Assembly (NCBI GenBank): GCA_016193385.1
Contig: JACPSF010000130.1
Location: forward strand, 1 to 13,230
Source of the DNA: Deltaproteobacteria bacterium
GTDB lineage: Bacteria; Desulfobacterota_B; Binatia; UBA9968
Direction of reading: 5' to 3'
Length of the DNA stretch: 13,230 bases
In this document: positions 1-6,614 of the stretch, in pieces
Numbering within the stretch: position 1 is the first letter of the stretch
Layout: every line of letters begins with the position of its first letter
Notes under the pieces: generated by a model
Databases searched by the model: none
What the model saw: the letters and a program-made list of their open reading frames with translations, nothing else
What the model was told of the DNA's origin: nothing
Translations under genes and position numbers: made by a program

Positions 1-44
1 CTCTGGATCTGCCTACCCTGGTTCGAATCCAGGTCCCCCAGCCA
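1..44 (+). tRNA. tRNA-Gln(CUG), 3' part, cut by window start
   Basis: This is the 3' portion of a tRNA from the anticodon loop (CTCTGGA, anticodon CTG) through an intact T arm (CCTGG/CCAGG around TTCGAAT) and the acceptor 3' strand TCCCCCA, then discriminator G and an encoded CCA. The implied U1-A72 pair and G73 are known GlnRS identity features and agree with the CTG anticodon. The 5' half would lie before position 1, so I cannot tell whether this is the complete host gene or another 3' fragment. The same 3' end recurs at 724-767 and 2714-2756. Confidence 0.8.
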
Positions 45-105
45 ATTGCTCCCAAGGAAATATTGGCGGAGTTAGAGTCACTATCGACTTGCCGTGGCAT
101 TGCGC

Positions 106-401
106 TTATCCCGTACCTTTAAAAAGGGTCAGGCCTTCGATATCCTTATAGTGCTTCCAGTTTCGGGTAACGAGGGGTAACCTTCGTACCAGTGCGGTCG
201 CGGCGATCAGTGCGTCCTCCTTTTCCAAGGAAGGATGTTTTCGGCGAAGGTCGGAATATCTGCTGGCGATTCGGTCAGTCAGCGGGATGATTCGGAATAG
301 TAGATCTCGAAATCTTTGCTTTCGAAAATCGTCCGGAGGGAGCCGGTGTTGAGGTAGTCAATGAAGATATCCGTGTCAATCAGGAGTTTGATCTTTGCCA
401 C
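106..401 (-). pseudogene. vapC: VapC-type PIN-domain toxin, internally deleted and frameshifted
   Basis: A GTG start at 401 overlaps the end of the upstream antitoxin gene by 22 bases and opens a PIN N-terminus with the first metal-binding acidic residue (LLIDTDIFIDYL). This frame stops at 281-279 after about 40 codons. A second frame, ending at 106, encodes an unmistakable PIN C-terminus: IIPLTDRIA, then EKEDALIAATAL, PLVTRN and WKHYKDIEGLTLF. Intact VapC proteins are about 130-140 residues. Here roughly 30-40 residues between the two parts, including the helix with the conserved central glutamate, are missing and the frame changes. VapC enzymes are Mg-dependent RNases, and this copy should be inactive. 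Start and family are clear; the exact deletion endpoints are inferred from the family pattern. Confidence 0.82.
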
Positions 402-646
402 TCGCGGATCTCTTCAAGAAATGCCTCATCTGACCCGCTGCGGGAGCCTTTGCGGATTTTCTGTACGTAAGCCACGCTGTCCTGCACGTCCGAATGACCA
501 TAGGGGTTGAACCATTCCCGGACAACCTGCTCCAACAGGCCAACCGGATAGACCCCCCGCTTTTGGGCTTCTTTGATCAGGAGGCGCTTGAGGCGAGGAT
601 CAAAGGACAGGGTCCATTTTTCTTTCTTCAGCGTGGCCTTGGGCAT
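380..646 (-). CDS. vapB: VapB-like ribbon-helix-helix antitoxin
   Basis: An 88-residue protein with a basic N-terminus, a short beta segment (KWTLSFDP) and two helices (LKRLLIKEAQKRG and GLLEQVVREWF) in ribbon-helix-helix order, followed by a charged tail of the kind that wraps a PIN toxin. I chose the ATG at 646 because AGGGAG sits 8 bases upstream; the in-frame TTG at 652 is too close to that site. The stop overlaps the GTG of the downstream vapC remnant, the usual antitoxin-first layout. A strong promoter with a palindrome over its -10 lies directly upstream, which fits autoregulation. The partner toxin is broken, so this is an orphan antitoxin. RHH assignment is by pattern only. Confidence 0.75.
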   Translation of the reverse strand: MPKATLKKEKWTLSFDPRLKRLLIKEAQKRGVYPVGLLEQVVREWFNPYGHSDVQDSVAYVQKIRKGSRSGSDEAFLEEIREWQRSNS

Positions 647-671
647 GATCAAATCTCCCTTTCTGTAGGAG

Positions 672-708
672 TACGCATATTATACGTATGAATATCGAGA
701 GCCGTCAA
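672..708 (-). promoter_or_regulatory. vapB promoter with overlapping palindromic operator
   Basis: On the minus strand TTGACG (708-703) and a perfect TATAAT (684-679) are separated by 18 bases, a near-consensus sigma-70 promoter. The -10 sits inside a 17-bp near-perfect palindrome, 672-688, TACGTATAATATGCGTA on the minus strand, with one mismatched pair. Such a dyad over a promoter is what a dimeric ribbon-helix-helix antitoxin typically binds for autorepression. That role is inferred. Confidence 0.7.
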
Positions 709-723
709 GGACACTCTTTCCCG

Positions 724-767
724 CTCTGGATCTGCCTACCCCGGTTCGAATCCTTGTCCCCCAGCCA
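724..767 (+). repeat. degenerate copy of the tRNA-Gln 3' end
   Basis: A 44-base copy of positions 1-44, with three visible substitutions that break the T stem (CCCGG opposite CCTTG). It begins at the same anticodon-loop base as the window's first base. The bases just upstream do not form a tRNA 5' half, so it is a 3' fragment, not a gene. As in copies 1 and 3, AATT follows the CCA. Confidence 0.85.
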
Positions 768-908
768 ATTCAACTCACAGAAATCTGCTAGACTAGTAGG
801 TTGCCGGTAATCCTTTTTTCTTTTTGGGAGGGATTGGGCTGCGTCCTGTTGCATCGTCCGCAGGAGATGGCTCCAAATCTCCACTGCTGAAAGCGGCGAC
901 CGGCCGTG

Positions 909-927
909 GGCAGGTGTCTGCCTTTTT
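909..927 (+). terminator. Rho-independent terminator, plus strand
   Basis: A GGCAG/CTGCC stem with a GTGT loop is followed directly by TTTTT. The T tract lies only on the plus-strand side, so it would stop transcripts entering from the left. It lies just beyond the 3' end of the minus-strand radical SAM gene and may also shield that gene from antisense reading. Confidence 0.6.
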
Positions 928-944
928 CCTTACACTCCACTTAC

Positions 945-2321
945 TCAATCGTCCCTATTGCCCCGTTGGCGCTTGAAGTCCGCGTATGCCTTGCAGTTCA
1001 GCCGGAGGTTGCTCCTGTATGAGAGATTGCCCACCAAGGTAATCAGCGGCTTGCGGCGTCGCCATAAGTTGCCCCACACCCTGCGCAGAATGCGCGGCAT
1101 GGAATAGAAGTTCCGGTCGCAGCAGGTCATTTCTTCGATGATGCCGTCCCGAGACAAATGCTTATACCGAGCCACCGGGAAGGTGAGCGTGTAATACTTC
1201 CAGTACTCTGGGAATGTATCGAGGGCGATGCGGCCCTCCGATTTCATCTGGTCCCACAGGCGTGTGCCGGGCAAGGGAGTCAGAAACAGAGCGTTGAGGT
1301 TATCCACGCCGTACTGACTGGCCACGTCGGCTGTGCGTTTGCCGATGCCCGGTTTGTCTATGTCCAAACCGATGATAAAGGAACCCACAACGAGAATGTT
1401 GTGCCGCTGTATACGCCGCACGGAGGCGCGGAAGTCCCGGCCCTTCAGAAGGTTGAATTTCTTGCCGAGCTCCATAAGCCCCTCCGGCGTGGGGGACTCA
1501 AAACCGATGAAGACGCCTCTGCACCCGGCCTTCGCGGCCAACGCCAGGAGTTCTTCGTCATCGGCGAAGTTAATGGTGGCTTGGGCAACCCATTCCTTTC
1601 GCAGGTTCGCCTGTGCCATGGCGCGGAACAGCTCCTTGGCGCGGGCGATGTGTTTACGGCTTGTGCCGATGAGGTTGTCGTCCACCACCAGAACTTGCTT
1701 CTCACGGACCGACTGGAATTCCCGTACGACATCCGGAATGGGTCGCTGCCGGTAGTGGGCCCCGTTGAACGCCGTCACGCTGCAAAAGCTACAGTTCAAT
1801 GGACAGCCGCGCGTGGTCTGAATGGCTCCGAAGGCATAACCCGTAGCCAGCAAATCATGACGGGCGAACGGGATATCGTTAATCTCGGCGAGCCCTCCGT
1901 CATACCGGCGCTTCAGGCTGCCATGCCGGGCGTCCTCCAGGACCTGCGGCCAGATGCCCTCGGCTTCCCCCGTGACGACCGAGTCCACACGCTCCATGAC
2001 CTCGTCCAGGCACATGGTGGCGTGAATGCCGCCCATGACGACGGGCACACCCAGATGCCGAAAGTGAGTGGCCACATCATAGGCGCGGTTCGCCTGCGCG
2101 GTGAAAGCGGTAATGCCCACCAGGTCCGGCCGAGGCATGGCTGGATAGTCCGGCGCGCCGAGGTTCTCGTCTAGGATCGAGATTTCCCACTCCGGTGGGG
2201 TCAAACCCGCGAGAACCATAAGTCCGAGCGGTTTCCAGACGCGGTAACGGTTCCAGCGGCTCTCCTTGACTTTAACGATGCTGACAAGCGGGTTGGAGGG
2301 GTTGATCAGATATAGTCGCAT
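945..2321 (-). CDS. B12-binding-type radical SAM protein (BchE-like)
   Basis: A 458-residue cytosolic enzyme of the BchE-like radical SAM class. The N-terminal half is a cobalamin-binding-like Rossmann domain with the family signature VVMGGIHATM near residue 95. A radical SAM barrel follows with CPLNCSFC (Cys173, 177, 180) for the [4Fe-4S] cluster, then a C-terminal region rich in Arg, Trp and aromatics. The expected cobalamin-ligand motif DxHxxG is not seen; the equivalent place reads DENLG, so B12 may bind without protein histidine or not at all. I chose the ATG at 2321 because AGGAAGG lies 7 bases upstream; a longer frame begins at 2360. Relatives methylate or rearrange lipids and cofactors, but the substrate cannot be read here. 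It stands alone between tRNA-Gln 3'-end repeats, as accessory cargo. Confidence 0.85.
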   Translation of the reverse strand: MRLYLINPSNPLVSIVKVKESRWNRYRVWKPLGLMVLAGLTPPEWEISILDENLGAPDYPAMPRPDLVGITAFTAQANRAYDVATHFRHLGVPVVMGGIHATMCLDEVMERVDSVVTGEAEGIWPQVLEDARHGSLKRRYDGGLAEINDIPFARHDLLATGYAFGAIQTTRGCPLNCSFCSVTAFNGAHYRQRPIPDVVREFQSVREKQVLVVDDNLIGTSRKHIARAKELFRAMAQANLRKEWVAQATINFADDEELLALAAKAGCRGVFIGFESPTPEGLMELGKKFNLLKGRDFRASVRRIQRHNILVVGSFIIGLDIDKPGIGKRTADVASQYGVDNLNALFLTPLPGTRLWDQMKSEGRIALDTFPEYWKYYTLTFPVARYKHLSRDGIIEEMTCCDRNFYSMPRILRRVWGNLWRRRKPLITLVGNLSYRSNLRLNCKAYADFKRQRGNRDD

Positions 2322-2713
2322 GGCGTTGCCTTCCTGCGGCATAAGAACCTTGGTCCCCATTTCACAAGAGCTGCTTACTTCCCGCTGTTTGAAGCGTCAA
2401 AGCCATTCGTCCCTGCCCAGTCAGGTGTTTTATATAGTTCCGTATAAGAACCCTCACCTCCCGCGAAGCATAGCGAATCAACGGGACTACGGACTCCTCT
2501 TCCGCCTTGATTGAAGTAGTAGCAGGTACGGATTGCAAAGCGCACGTAGTTAAGAAAATTGGGACGGTGGGATTCAGGATCTCGGAAAGCCGTCACGGTC
2601 TTGCGCTATCCCTTGGTTAGATAAGGAGTATTTCGGAGCAAGCAGCGTTTGGGATGTACCATCGAGATAGGCAGAGAGTAAGCTTTGGCCGAGATGGGTG
2701 TCAAGGAAAAACA
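2322..2713. other. non-coding stretch upstream of the radical SAM gene
   Basis: Only short open frames occur here, on both strands, and none shows a recognisable domain or a good ribosome-binding site. The minus frame at 2574-2765 reads WLGDLDSNQG, which is simply the reverse translation of the tRNA fragment. I found no convincing promoter or integrase remnant. Confidence 0.5.
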
Positions 2714-2756
2714 GGATCTGCCTACCCTGGTTCGAATCCAGGTCCCCCAGCCAATT
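2714..2756 (+). repeat. perfect copy of the tRNA-Gln 3' end (att-like)
   Basis: These 43 bases are identical to 5-47, covering the tRNA from the last anticodon base through CCA plus AATT. The upstream bases do not supply a tRNA 5' half. A direct repeat of a tRNA 3' end beginning in the anticodon loop is the usual product of tyrosine-integrase insertion, so this is a candidate distal attachment site. Confidence 0.85.
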
Positions 2757-2897
2757 TTCTCTCACCTACTCTGGCTCTTCCCCAGAAATCCCCCGAGAAG
2801 GTCGCTCTCTCACGTTCTCCCTATGGGCCGGCATTCCCAGCAAGGATCAAGCGATTCTGTCAAGCAGGCGGTCGTTGCGCAGGGAACGCGGTTTCCC

Positions 2898-2927
2898 TTG
2901 ACGTTGCGAAGCGTCCCGATGTATTAA
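2898..2927 (+). promoter_or_regulatory. promoter of the MNT-HEPN pair
   Basis: TTGACG (2898-2903) and TATTAA (2922-2927) are 18 bases apart and lie just ahead of the ribosome-binding site of the MNT remnant. An inverted repeat, AGGGAA...TTCCCT at 2881-2898, abuts the -35 and could be an operator; that part is speculative. Confidence 0.55.
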
Positions 2928-2945
2928 GGGGAAGGAGTCTTGGTC

Positions 2946-3235
2946 ATGAATAGATCTCTTGAAAGCCTGATGGAAGCTCTTAGCAGCTACGGCACGCAGC
3001 GGATTATCCTTTTCGGTCCGATGCGGAAAGCGACCTAGATTTGCTGGTGATCAAGGAGACGCAAGAACCTTTCCTCGAACGCCTGGAGGCGATGGCCAAC
3101 CTGTGCCCATCTGGAGTTCATGCCGATATCCTGGTCTATACGCCTGGTGAAATCCAAGCGATGCTGGACGAAGAGAACCCGTTTATTACCCAAGCGTTCC
3201 GGGAGGGAAAGGTGATCTATGAGGCCAAACCTTGA
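2946..3235 (+). pseudogene. MNT-type nucleotidyltransferase antitoxin, motif-deleted and frameshifted
   Basis: The ATG at 2946 follows AAGGAG and opens a minimal-nucleotidyltransferase N-terminus ending RIILFG, then runs into a stop at 3036-3038. From 3020 another frame resumes as DAESDLDLLVIKE and continues to 3235 with VHADILVYTPGEIQ, the normal C-terminus. Families of this type carry GSxxRGx5SDxD. Here the first part (SxxRG) has been lost in a deletion of about 20 bases, with a frame change, while the DLD metal-binding residues survive in the second frame. MNT partners of HEPN toxins neutralise them, some by adenylylation, and this one cannot make an active protein. The last 17 bases overlap the HEPN gene, preserving the original operon geometry. 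Confidence 0.8.
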
Positions 3236-3638
3236 GGCGGGCAGGCGCTGGCTCCGACAGGCCGAACACGACCTGTCCGTTGCCCGTCGGCATAACGGGC
3301 AGGCTGACTACTCTGACGCCTGTTTCATGGCCGAACAGGCAAGCCAGAAGGCCCTCAAGGCATTCCTTATAACCCGGGGCCAGCGTTCCGTTCCCATCCA
3401 CTCCGTGGCGCAGTTAGCCGAACGCTGCTCCCAGATCGACCCGGATTTCATCTCTTACATTGCTTCCGGCCGGATTCTCGATCAGTACTATATCCCAACC
3501 CGCTATCCCGACGCACTTGCCCCTCCTGCCGTACCGTTTGAGTCCTACACTCAGGAACAAGGGGAAAAGGCCGTTGCCTCTGCTCAGGCTATCCTCTCCC
3601 TTGTTGTCCAGAAGTTGACCCCCTCCGGTGCTAACTGA
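3219..3638 (+). CDS. HEPN-domain protein (toxin-like partner of MNT)
   Basis: An intact 139-residue, mostly helical HEPN protein. It begins with the family opening RRWLRQAEHDLSVAR, continues with YSDACFMAEQASQKALKAFL, and ends with the typical DQYYIPTRYPDALAPP and a final amphipathic helix. Arg56-x4-His61 (RSVPIH) matches the RX4-6H signature that forms the RNase site in active HEPN proteins. The tyrosine two residues beyond the His, present in the HepT/DUF86 group, is absent, so it fits the other large HEPN family (pfam05168 type). The ATG at 3219 overlaps the end of the disabled MNT gene, so expression would be translationally coupled. With its partner broken, it is either harmless or restrained by something else. 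Confidence 0.82.
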   Translation: MRPNLEAGRRWLRQAEHDLSVARRHNGQADYSDACFMAEQASQKALKAFLITRGQRSVPIHSVAQLAERCSQIDPDFISYIASGRILDQYYIPTRYPDALAPPAVPFESYTQEQGEKAVASAQAILSLVVQKLTPSGAN

Positions 3639-3696
3639 CTTTGGTTCTTCAAGAAGCGCGGAGGGGGGGTCTCCGATGTCCAAAGGCGCGTAAATG

Positions 3697-3716
3697 CTGT
3701 GCATTCACAGGCTTTT
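3697..3716 (+). terminator. weak hairpin between convergent genes
   Basis: CTGTG/CACAG with loop CATT is followed by GC and TTTT, between the 3' ends of the HEPN gene and the cytochrome gene. The stem has only five pairs and the T run is short, so this is a tentative terminator. Confidence 0.3.
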
Positions 3717-3726
3717 CGTGATCCGT

Positions 3727-5889
3727 TCACCTCGCGAGCGGATCGGGGCGCAGCTGGAAGTGGACGACCATGGGCTTCTTTCCTTTGCCGCCTTCCATGA
3801 GCCAGGGCGTCCTGTCTCCGCTGGCCGTCCACAATCCTCTGCCCTTCCAGCCGGCCTTCGGGTCGTCGATGCGCCCGTCAAACCCCTTGGCGTAGAAGCC
3901 CAGCGGGTACGGTACGCGCAGCAGGATCATCTTGCCGTCTTTGAGCGCGACCAGGCCGTCGTTGAGGTTGCCGGTCGACATCGGCACATCCTCGCCGAGC
4001 CCGAACGTGTTGTGCTGGTCGACCCAGGTGTAGTAGCTCGACTCGGCGCTGTTCTCCGCAAGGCCCTGGAAGCCGGGACCGGGGTACTGGTAGAATGTCC
4101 AGCCCTCGGGGCAGTGATCGCCTGTGGCCTTCGGCCCGTTGAGCGGACCCCTGCACTTGCGCCGGTCGAAGCTGCCGATATGGCCGCTGCCAAGCGACAC
4201 CCACACCACGCCCTTCTTGTCGATATCGGCGCCGCGGATGCCGAAACCAGGCATCGGCACGTTATAGATCTCCGCGAGTGCCGTCTCGGGCGGATTGGGC
4301 CCCGGATCGAGCCGCACGATCGCCGCGGTGCCGCCGAAGACCCCGACGGAGCCCCAGACGGAGCCGTCAACCGGGCTCGGCATCACGGCATAGAAGCCCC
4401 CGCCGATGCGCTTGTCCTTGGCAGGATCGACCGGCTGGTTGGGCTCGACGTAGTCGTCGCGCTTGCCGTTGCCGTTGGTGTCGAGGATGAGCGCCGTCCA
4501 TCCTTGCGACTTTACCGCATCGCCTGTCTCGTCGAACATCTTGGTGTTGACCCAGCCGACCACCGGCCCGCCGCCGCTGGTCCACAGCGTGTCGTTGGCG
4601 TCGTAGCCAAACTGCAGGTGATGGGTCCCGAAGCAGGTGTCAATGAAGGTGTACTTCATCGTCTTCGGATCGAGCATCGTCACCTGACGGGCCGACCGCT
4701 CCAGCGGAAATGCCTTGGCCGAGGGTTGGTCGGAGCCCTTCTTGCAGAAGTCCGGGTTGTTGACGCCGCGCAGCGTCGCCGCCAGCCACAGCCTGCCCTT
4801 CTTGTCGAACATGGAGTTGTGGTTGTTGACTCTGGTGTCCCAGATCTTCTCGTCGCCCCAATAGGGCGAAGGCGCCATCGGCTTGGCGGCCGCGGCGTGT
4901 CCGGGTCCGAGCGACTCCGGCATGTCCGGATCGCGCACCGAAGCCTTGAAGCTCGTGACCTTATGCGTCTTCGGATCAAGGATCGGCAGCATGTCCGTGC
5001 TGTATTCGGGCGAGCCGAAGAGCGGGCCGTAGGCATTGACCGTCGGATAGCGCCGATCCGAAGCGATCAGGTCGTGGAGGTATTTCTTTGGGTCCGCCCA
5101 CTCCCAGGTCGTGACAACAATGTTGCGCTCGACGCCTTGCGGCCGCGTGGGCTTGGCATGCGGCAGTTCGCCCTTGGCGATGCGGTCGGTCCAATCGGCG
5201 AAGTACTTGAACGGCACGCCGCCAAGTTGGCCAAGCGGGGTCACCATGAGCCCCGCGGCCTGTCCTGACTGCACGCGGCGAATCCAAGCTTCTTCCGATG
5301 ACTTGAACTCGCCGAGTGTCGTGGGGATCGTGCGGGTGGACAGTTGGCCCAGCTGATGGCAGCCGATGCAGGACCTATTCTTCATCACAGTGAGCCATTC
5401 GGTCTGGGGGACCTTTTCGGGGATAGCGCTCTTGCCGCCGAATTGGCTCGCATCCGGAATCTTCAGCATCGAATACCAGTAGATGGCCGGATAGTACTGC
5501 GCCGCCGCGGCCGGGCTTGGCGCCACTACCGCCTTCAGATTTACGATCTTGCCAGGCGCGGTTCGAACCTTCGGCGAATCGACCAGCCCGTAGCCGCGCA
5601 CCCACACGCTGTAGGTCGCTTTCGGCAGGTCGGGCACCACGTAGCGCCCGCGATCGTCGGTGACCACGATCTTGGCAAACTTGGTGGGAAGGTCGGTCGT
5701 TTCCGCGATCACCCAGACGCCGGCTTCCGGCCCACTCTTGCTGGTGACCACACCGCCGATGTCGTTGCCGCCGATGCGGACCGCTCCGCGGGCTTTTTGT
5801 TGGGCACTCAGCCGGGCCGGCGAGGCGCTCAAAAGCGCGGCGATGCCGATTGCCACCATGCCTAAGTACAATCCTCTTGTTCTTCTCAT
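3727..5889 (-). CDS. secreted c-type cytochrome with regulatory-like beta domain and propeller
   Basis: A 720-residue exported protein. Residues 1-30 form a signal peptide (MRRTRG, a hydrophobic core, then SAQQ). Residues 43-120 resemble a carboxypeptidase regulatory-like beta sandwich (DIGGVVTSKSGPEAGV... DDRGRYVVPDLP). A single haem site CIGCH lies at 174-178. The C-terminal ~400 residues look like a beta propeller of the streptogramin-lyase/NHL kind, with repeats such as FDKKGRLWLA, YDANDTLWTSGG and IDKKGVVWVSLG. DTNGNGKRDD at about 470-479 resembles a calcium loop. I chose the ATG at 5889 because AGGAGG lies just upstream; the longer frame from 6033 starts within the promoter spacer. The role is probably periplasmic electron transfer or sensing, but the substrate is unknown. 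It is visibly richer in GC and GC-ending codons than its neighbours, with long antisense open frames, which may mean horizontal origin. Confidence 0.8.
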   Translation of the reverse strand: MRRTRGLYLGMVAIGIAALLSASPARLSAQQKARGAVRIGGNDIGGVVTSKSGPEAGVWVIAETTDLPTKFAKIVVTDDRGRYVVPDLPKATYSVWVRGYGLVDSPKVRTAPGKIVNLKAVVAPSPAAAAQYYPAIYWYSMLKIPDASQFGGKSAIPEKVPQTEWLTVMKNRSCIGCHQLGQLSTRTIPTTLGEFKSSEEAWIRRVQSGQAAGLMVTPLGQLGGVPFKYFADWTDRIAKGELPHAKPTRPQGVERNIVVTTWEWADPKKYLHDLIASDRRYPTVNAYGPLFGSPEYSTDMLPILDPKTHKVTSFKASVRDPDMPESLGPGHAAAAKPMAPSPYWGDEKIWDTRVNNHNSMFDKKGRLWLAATLRGVNNPDFCKKGSDQPSAKAFPLERSARQVTMLDPKTMKYTFIDTCFGTHHLQFGYDANDTLWTSGGGPVVGWVNTKMFDETGDAVKSQGWTALILDTNGNGKRDDYVEPNQPVDPAKDKRIGGGFYAVMPSPVDGSVWGSVGVFGGTAAIVRLDPGPNPPETALAEIYNVPMPGFGIRGADIDKKGVVWVSLGSGHIGSFDRRKCRGPLNGPKATGDHCPEGWTFYQYPGPGFQGLAENSAESSYYTWVDQHNTFGLGEDVPMSTGNLNDGLVALKDGKMILLRVPYPLGFYAKGFDGRIDDPKAGWKGRGLWTASGDRTPWLMEGGKGKKPMVVHFQLRPDPLAR

Positions 5890-6014
5890 CTGCCCCTCCT
5901 TTCGTCGCTTCCCGCTGCACCCTTGGGCGATGTACACCGGGGTCAATGGCCAGGAGTCGAACGTAGCCACACCCGAGAGTTCTGGTTGATAAGAAGTCCC
6001 TTCGGATAAAGGAG

Positions 6015-6043
6015 AGTATACGGAATTTGCCATTGTGTGTCCA
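6015..6043 (-). promoter_or_regulatory. promoter of the cytochrome gene
   Basis: On the minus strand TGGACA (6043-6038) and TATACT (6020-6015) are 17 bases apart. Transcription would begin near 6008, giving a 5' leader of about 120 bases before the ATG at 5889. This supports the shorter start and makes the cytochrome gene a unit separate from the HhH gene upstream. Confidence 0.6.
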
Positions 6044-6079
6044 TGGAGAATGAGGCCAGCGGGATCGAGGGTCTGACGA

Positions 6080-6607
6080 TTATTTCACCGTGACCAGGTC
6101 CTTGATGGCTTCAAAGGTTTTCGGCCCGATCCCATGGACAAGCTGCAGTTCGTTCACACTCTTAAAACTGCCGTGTGCCTCCCGGTAGTTCAGGATCGCG
6201 CGCGCGGTTTTCTCTCCAATGCGGGGGAGCCTCATCAGCTCTTCCAGGGAAGCTCGATTGAGATCCAAGGGGGCGGGCCGCTTGCGGGTCTGGGCCGCCG
6301 CCTGCTGGTACTCACGCCAGTGTTCTTCGAGATGGAGCCTGGCTTTTTCCGCGTTGGCGGGGTCGGCCCACTTGACCTGCTTGAGACGGGCGCGGGCACT
6401 TTTCAGGTGGGGGATGTCGAGCGCCCCGGTGTGATCATGGTGGGGCAGGTGGCGCAATTTCCTCCCATTGGGGGCCGTCTCCACGGCGGCAAAGGCGGAA
6501 TCCGGCAAGGAGCTGACATACTTGCGGCTCCATTGCTGGGCCGCGGCGACGGAAGCCGCCGCCACAAGCAGAATCACACCGAGCGCTGAAATCCAGTAGC
6601 GATTCAC
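6080..6607 (-). CDS. secreted ComEA-like helix-hairpin-helix protein
   Basis: A 175-residue protein with an N-terminal signal peptide (MNRYWISALGVILLVAAASV...AQQ). The C-terminal 62 residues are a classic double helix-hairpin-helix: LDLNRASLEELMRLPRIGEKTARAI and then LQLVHGIGPKTFEAIKDLV, as in the DNA-uptake protein ComEA. The middle part (LPDSAFAAVE, RKLRHLPHHDHTG, LDIPHLKSARARL, HLEEHWREY) is not the SLBB domain of normal ComEA. It resembles a small module I recall from phage-associated proteins, but I am not certain of that. I chose the GTG at 6607, just 7 bases after the flavoenzyme stop, because AAGGTGG precedes it and it places the signal peptide at the N-terminus. Probable role: DNA binding outside the cytoplasmic membrane. 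Confidence 0.75.
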   Translation of the reverse strand: MNRYWISALGVILLVAAASVAAAQQWSRKYVSSLPDSAFAAVETAPNGRKLRHLPHHDHTGALDIPHLKSARARLKQVKWADPANAEKARLHLEEHWREYQQAAAQTRKRPAPLDLNRASLEELMRLPRIGEKTARAILNYREAHGSFKSVNELQLVHGIGPKTFEAIKDLVTVK

Positions 6608-6614
6608 TGCCACC

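Noticed and set aside
1158..2174. 338-codon plus-strand frame antisense to the radical SAM gene
   Set aside because: It lies wholly inside a gene with clear catalytic motifs and shows no recognisable domain.
2375..2596. 73-codon minus frame upstream of the radical SAM gene
   Set aside because: No family match, no RBS and no promoter could be seen; it was kept only as part of the non-coding stretch.
2574..2765. Minus-strand 63-codon frame reading WLGDLDSNQG
   Set aside because: That motif is the reverse translation of the tRNA-Gln 3' end and is a known type of spurious protein call. There is no ribosome-binding site or domain.
3694..5268. 524-codon plus-strand open frame antisense to the cytochrome gene
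   Set aside because: It is Arg/Val/Asp-rich and without domains. It arises from the high GC content and codon bias of the real minus-strand gene, which has a signal peptide, haem site and RBS.
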